Below the pieces are notes generated by a model. That model did not search any database. It saw nothing but the letters and a program-made list of their open reading frames with translations, and had not been told where the DNA came from. The position numbers and the translations under genes are program-made. This document shows positions 5,463 to 8,086 of a DNA stretch of 8,086 nt, in pieces (the stretch's first letter is position 1; each line of letters begins with the position of its first letter). This DNA comes from Candidatus Methanogaster sp. UBA203 (GTDB lineage: Archaea; Halobacteriota; Methanosarcinia; Methanosarcinales; Methanogasteraceae). The stretch covers positions 16,247 through 24,332 of the forward strand of contig DASC01000051.1 of the NCBI GenBank assembly GCA_002503595.1, given 5' to 3'.

Positions 5463-6701
5463 TCGTTGCAGGATCAAGAGCGCATCGAGCGATGTAACCT
5501 GGTCATCCTCGTTCATATCTGCGTCACCCGAATACTCGCCGCTGGCAGCCATCTGCAGTGCGATCACCGCGTCTGCCGGGGTGATTACACCATCGCTGTT
5601 CAGGTCGCCTTTCAGCACCGGTTTACTGCAGGAGTACGTACAGCCCGAGCCAGCAGTTGTATCGCCATAGTTCAATGTCGCATCACAGGTGTTCTCAGAG
5701 CCGGTGTTTCCTGTGACTCCGGCGCATACCTCGATATCCACACCCTCGTTTCCGCAGATGGTGTTCGAGATCATCTCGTTATCGTATGATCCGTCATTTC
5801 TGCCAATGTTGATTCCCATGCCGTATTTACCGACAACTCCGGTGTATGCGGAGCCGTTTTTATTGTTCGTTATGGTGTTATGCCTGATGACACTATCAGG
5901 ACCGCCTATGAATATCCCGCTCCCGTAGTTCTCGTGCACATTGTTCTCTTCGATTGTGTGGCTTGCCGATTTCTTGCACCGGAGGATGATCCCGCCCTGA
6001 CCGTTTCCGTACACATCGTTGTGGCTCACTGTGGTATCCCTGCACATCATCCGGGTAAGAAATCCGCCTTTGGTGTTGTTATATATCGTATTTTCGGTTA
6101 TGGTGTTGTTCCATGCCCCGTAACCCGAGACGCCGTTTATGAAGATCCCGTTGCCGCCGCTTGTGCAAGCTGTGCCTGCGCCGGTGTTGTCGTGGATTTG
6201 GTTGTTCGTAATCGTGCTATAAAAGACGCCGATCCACTTGATGCCCTGAGTCGTGGTGTTTCCGCCACTTGCTGCGCCGTTGTGGTGTATCCCGCAGTTC
6301 TCGATTGCGTTTTCGCAGACGAAATCTCCGATCTCATCATCATACCTGCTGTAGATTCCGGTGCAGAAGTTCGCAATCTCAAGATTCCTGATGGTTATGT
6401 TATCGTGCGCTTTGTTGTATATCCCTGAGCGTTCGACCCCGCTACCATTGCATGTTCCCGGTGCGACGCCGTTTAGTGTATGCCCATTACCGTCGATTGT
6501 GATGTTATCTGCGCCGATTTTGAGACCGTGCCCGCTCTCGCAGTTCAGATCCTCGTTGAACGTGCAGGATTCTGTTACCGTGTCTCCGCACCCATAATCT
6601 GTGCCTGTGGCGTCACCCACACACCCTGCGTACGCGTTTCCTGTTAGCAATGCGAGAAGCAGCGTTATTGTCAATATTCGTCCGGTAAAATCTATTTTCA
6701 T
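5451..6701 (-). CDS. secreted parallel beta-helix protein with C-terminal dockerin, tail truncated by insertion
   Basis: This 416-residue protein has a signal peptide (1-25, cleavage after AYA). Its beta-helix (about 60-350) is about 87% identical to the 2197-3654 protein over the first 120 residues by hand count. The C-terminus instead carries a dockerin type I-like module (364-412): GDLNSDGVITPADAVIALQMA with ligands D366, N368, D370 and D377, then DMNEDDQVTSLDALLILQ with D395, N397, D399 and D406. The last four residues, RSQQ, and the stop appear to come from the inserted ATPase cassette; the native tail VAADHIELCKN now lies at 4020-4056. Both calcium loops survive, so cohesin binding may persist with a shortened last helix. 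It probably docks onto a surface cohesin protein. A good ribosome binding site (AGGTGA) sits 9 bases before the ATG. Confidence 0.87.
   Translation of the reverse strand: MKIDFTGRILTITLLLALLTGNAYAGCVGDATGTDYGCGDTVTESCTFNEDLNCESGHGLKIGADNITIDGNGHTLNGVAPGTCNGSGVERSGIYNKAHDNITIRNLEIANFCTGIYSRYDDEIGDFVCENAIENCGIHHNGAASGGNTTTQGIKWIGVFYSTITNNQIHDNTGAGTACTSGGNGIFINGVSGYGAWNNTITENTIYNNTKGGFLTRMMCRDTTVSHNDVYGNGQGGIILRCKKSASHTIEENNVHENYGSGIFIGGPDSVIRHNTITNNKNGSAYTGVVGKYGMGINIGRNDGSYDNEMISNTICGNEGVDIEVCAGVTGNTGSENTCDATLNYGDTTAGSGCTYSCSKPVLKGDLNSDGVITPADAVIALQMAASGEYSGDADMNEDDQVTSLDALLILQRSQQ
5467..5476. repeat. right 10-bp direct repeat bordering the ATPase cassette
   Basis: TGCAGGATCA, the partner of 4057-4066. 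Host dockerin codons resume immediately to the right of it (minus-strand LDALLILQ), while to the left the reading frame enters cassette sequence and stops after RSQQ. Confidence 0.65.
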
Positions 6702-6782
6702 GTTGTTATGTCACCTTTGCGTCTGTTACCGCGTGTTATTGTATTTCAAACACGTTTAGCTATTAGGTACACAAAAATCCTT
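6702..6782 (-). promoter_or_regulatory. upstream region of the beta-helix/dockerin gene
   Basis: It is homologous to 3655-3735 and contains the AAAGGTGACAT ribosome binding site (minus strand). Conserved blocks CCTAATAGCTAAACG and ACAATAACAC presumably include promoter elements, but no canonical TATA box can be picked out. Confidence 0.5.
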
Positions 6783-6817
6783 CCCTAAAAAAGTTAGGTT
6801 TTGGGAGAAAAACCTAA
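6783..6817 (-). terminator. hairpin terminator downstream of the decayed cohesin/dockerin gene
   Basis: The minus strand forms a perfect 9-base stem, TTAGGTTTT / AAAACCTAA, around a 6-base loop (6794-6817), followed by CTTTTTTAG. It lies just after the end of the dockerin remnant (stop at 6823-6825 once the frame is restored) and about 95 bases before the next gene. Confidence 0.65.
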
Positions 6818-6822
6818 TTCCC

Positions 6823-7165
6823 TCACAATTCTGCGTTATCAGCAGCACTGCAGGAGCATCAGTGCATCGAGCAATGCGACCGGATAATCCTTGCCCCACT
6901 TCCGCTGATACTTCACCCGGTCAGGTTGCCGATCGCGATCGCATCCATCTCTTCTATGTCTGGCAGATGGTCACTGTGCCATTGCTTATGGAGTGGTCGA
7001 GGTGATTGACCTGGGGGGTTGAATCTGTGAGTGTTACAATCACAATGTCAAGCGGGCTCTCCCCCACCCCAAGCGCCTCAAAGGCGATCTCTGCAACCGT
7101 GAAGTTGCCGTTAAGCCCTGGATTTTCACCAGCTGGACAGTATGAACTTTGCTCGGCACGCTCAT
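6823..7165 (-). pseudogene. decayed cohesin/dockerin gene
   Basis: From 7166 down to a TAG at 6954-6956 one minus frame reads through NPGLNGNFTVAEIAFEALG, GESPLDIVIVTLTD and ISNGTVTIC, the C-terminal half of a cohesin-like domain. It has no start in that frame; the only well-placed ATG (7163-7165) is in another frame and stops after about 40 codons. Beyond the TAG, two further frame changes give MDAIAIGNLTG and then DYPVALLDALMLLQ, followed out of frame by VAAD-AEL-like codons: a dockerin resembling that of the 5451-6701 gene but without its first calcium loop. The combination is a 5'-deleted, frameshifted scaffoldin-like gene. A sequencing error could explain one shift but not all. It is useful as the uninterrupted reference for the ATPase insertion site. 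Confidence 0.65.
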
Positions 7166-7201
7166 ATTATTCACCTCTTATTTGTTTGGGTACTTTTATA
7201 G
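7163..7201 (-). promoter_or_regulatory. TATA box and ribosome binding site of the decayed gene
   Basis: The minus strand carries CTATAAAAG (TATA at 7194-7201), then AGAGGTGA (7171-7178) and an ATG at 7165. All spacings are right for an archaeal promoter and translation start, yet the ATG leads into only about 40 codons of frameshifted sequence. The start signals look intact while the gene is dead. Confidence 0.65.
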
Positions 7202-7349
7202 CGCCCCTCATCTACGCTGTTTCGCTTGTTTCTGTCATATCAAGACCTTCTTACGACGGATATTCATTGTTCGTCATTCTTCCGGGCATTTACTGCCATT
7301 ACACTCTTCTTTTAGTGCTCTTCTCTCAGCAAAAATTTTCTTATATTTA
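7202..7349. other. intergenic spacer without recognised feature
   Basis: I see no conserved protein, RNA or repeat here on either strand. It separates the terminator after the CARDB gene from the promoter of the decayed cohesin gene. Confidence 0.5.
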
Positions 7350-7390
7350 AAAGAAAAAGTGCAAGGGAACCGAAAAAAAGAACGGTTCCC
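7350..7390 (-). terminator. hairpin terminator after the CARDB gene
   Basis: A perfect 8-base stem (CGGTTCCC with GGGAACCG, 7365-7372 and 7383-7390) encloses a 10-base loop. On the minus strand it is followed by TTGCACTTTTTCTTTT. It lies 37 bases after the CARDB gene stop, and both loop and downstream side are T-rich, as expected for archaeal termination. Confidence 0.75.
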
Positions 7391-7426
7391 AATTCTTATC
7401 ATTTGCCCGTTTCGTCTTTATGCAGT

Positions 7427-8086
7427 TCACACTGTCACTGATAGGCAGTTGTTTGTCTCGTTGCTCTCTGTTACAACACACTGGCAGTCTGCACACACCG
7501 TTATGTTATGCGGATCGCCTTTGTATTTGAATTTCTCTGTTCTGGTCTGCCCGGGTGTCAATTTACCTACTCTGTCATTTCTCGGCTGAGCACCATCATC
7601 AACAGTCAAGTTACTGTAGGTTCTACCTGCTGTTGTATCACCGTTGTTTGTTATGTTGTACCAGATGATGGTGGTGTTGACGTTCCTGCCTACTCTTTTT
7701 AGCTCAGTCCAGATGTCGGTGATCACGAGGTCTGGCTTGGAGCATGGCGGGCAGTCGAAGGTGTTCTCAAGGCAGTTGTTCGCCTCGTTACTCTCATCAA
7801 CTACATTCTCGTTGTCTGCACAGACCTTGACTGTAACAGTCGTGCCACATGGGCAGTTGAACGGATCAATGGTAACAGTGCTGCTATGACTCACACCTGC
7901 TGCCAGTGCTCCAACCGGATCGTTAGCAACATGAGTACCGTCCACATAGATGCATGTCGTGCTCGCACCTGCATCGCCTTCACCATTGTTCGCGACCGTG
8001 TAGGTCACCGTGAACACACTGCCAACAAGCGTCTCGGATTTCTCGGTGATCATGAGGTCTGGCTTGGAGCATGGCGGGCAGTCGAA
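7427..8086 (-). CDS. CARDB-repeat surface protein, partial (5' end beyond window)
   Basis: The frame is open to the window edge at 8086, so only the last 219 residues are seen; an ATG at 8053 is internal. Two CARDB-type immunoglobulin-like modules are visible, each starting SKPDL-(V/M)-IT and containing the family pattern (FTVTYTVANNGEGDAG ... VCADNENVVDESNEANNCL, and IWYNITNNGDTTAG ... VCADCQCVVTESNETNNCL). They are separated by the cysteine-containing linker FDCPPC. The protein ends directly after the last module with SVTV and has no membrane anchor or dockerin. It is probably the stalk or adhesive end of a large exported protein. The DNA linkers between modules are nearly identical, so repeat number may vary. 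Confidence 0.85.
   Translation of the reverse strand, partial: FDCPPCSKPDLMITEKSETLVGSVFTVTYTVANNGEGDAGASTTCIYVDGTHVANDPVGALAAGVSHSSTVTIDPFNCPCGTTVTVKVCADNENVVDESNEANNCLENTFDCPPCSKPDLVITDIWTELKRVGRNVNTTIIWYNITNNGDTTAGRTYSNLTVDDGAQPRNDRVGKLTPGQTRTEKFKYKGDPHNITVCADCQCVVTESNETNNCLSVTV
7716..7759. repeat. CARDB linker direct repeat, copy 1
   Basis: This 44-base stretch encodes the FDCPPCSKPDLVIT linker and is identical to 8043-8086 except at one position. The period is 327 bases, 109 codons, i.e. one CARDB module. Confidence 0.85.
8043..8086. repeat. CARDB linker direct repeat, copy 2 (cut by window edge)
   Basis: Partner of 7716-7759, one mismatch, running into the end of the window. It shows that at least one more CARDB module lies upstream. 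Confidence 0.85.

Larger units (their letters stand above)
4067..5466 (+). mobile_element. putative single-gene ATPase insertion cassette, 1.4 kb
   Basis: The cassette is bounded by 10-bp direct repeats and interrupts a dockerin coding sequence that can be restored in frame by deleting it with one repeat. It contains about 79 bases of leader with two palindromes and a TATA box, then the AAA_14/DUF4143 gene filling 94% of its length, then four bases. I see no convincing terminal inverted repeats and no recognisable transposase or integrase. Either the ATPase/nuclease protein itself takes part in mobility, or the gene was moved by enzymes supplied elsewhere. The boundaries are fixed to within the 10-bp repeat. 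Confidence 0.6.

Noticed and set aside
4067..5466. Terminal inverted repeats on the ATPase cassette
   Set aside because: I compared both ends by eye and found only weak, gapped similarity (CATCC and ACAG-type matches), not enough to call.
6618..6629. Lipobox in the beta-helix signal peptides (YAGC around residue 26)
   Set aside because: Tyr at the position usually occupied by Leu is poor for a lipobox, and AYA/TYA before Gly fits ordinary signal peptidase cleavage. Not excluded, but not called.
7006..7589. Plus-strand open frames across the spacer downstream of the CARDB gene
   Set aside because: They run over a minus-strand promoter, a terminator hairpin and the CARDB frame and have no recognisable features.

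Overview
The window looks archaeal. Supporting signs are a clean TATA box followed by a GGTGA-type ribosome binding site (7163-7201), a leaderless-looking promoter on the ATPase gene, secreted parallel beta-helix proteins with dockerin and CARDB modules, a PGF-CTERM-like C-terminal anchor, and an AAA_14/DUF4143 ATPase. The content fits a methanogen or methane/alkane-oxidising relative (Methanosarcinales or ANME-1/Methanophagales-like). That placement is inference; no marker gene is present.

Nearly all host genes lie on the minus strand and encode cell-surface or exported proteins. In transcription order, from high to low coordinates: the 3' end of a CARDB-repeat surface protein (7427 to beyond 8086); a terminator; a decayed cohesin/dockerin gene (6823-7165); a terminator; a signal-peptide beta-helix protein ending in a dockerin (5451-6701); a paralogous beta-helix protein whose C-terminus is instead a CPWC thioredoxin-like domain plus membrane anchor (2197-3654); a small remnant of a C25 peptidase gene (2146-2184); a lipoprotein that resembles the propeptide of a C25 peptidase (1390-2124); and, 2 bases later, a C25 (gingipain-family) peptidase that runs off the window (1-1387). 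The locus has grown by tandem duplication and domain swapping. Cohesin and dockerin modules hint at a non-cellulolytic surface assembly, but no functional cohesin is complete in the window.

The main discovery candidate is the only plus-strand gene, an AAA_14/DUF4143 ATPase (4146-5462). Its 1.4-kb cassette (about 4067-5466) appears to be inserted inside the last codons of the dockerin of the 5451-6701 gene. The two edges carry the same 10 bases (TGCAGGATCA, at 4057-4066 and 5467-5476). Removing the cassette and one repeat rejoins the dockerin in frame, with the sequence LDALLILQVAADHIELCKN and a stop. The decayed dockerin at 6823-6866 shows the uninterrupted arrangement. The cassette holds little beyond a promoter, two matching 8-4-8 palindromes flanking the TATA box, and the ATPase gene. 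It therefore behaves like an insertion element with no recognisable transposase.

A second insertion sits beside it. A 246-bp MITE-like element (3775-4020) has 22-bp imperfect terminal inverted repeats and an 8-10 bp target duplication, and the paralogous spacer near 6813-6830 preserves its empty site.
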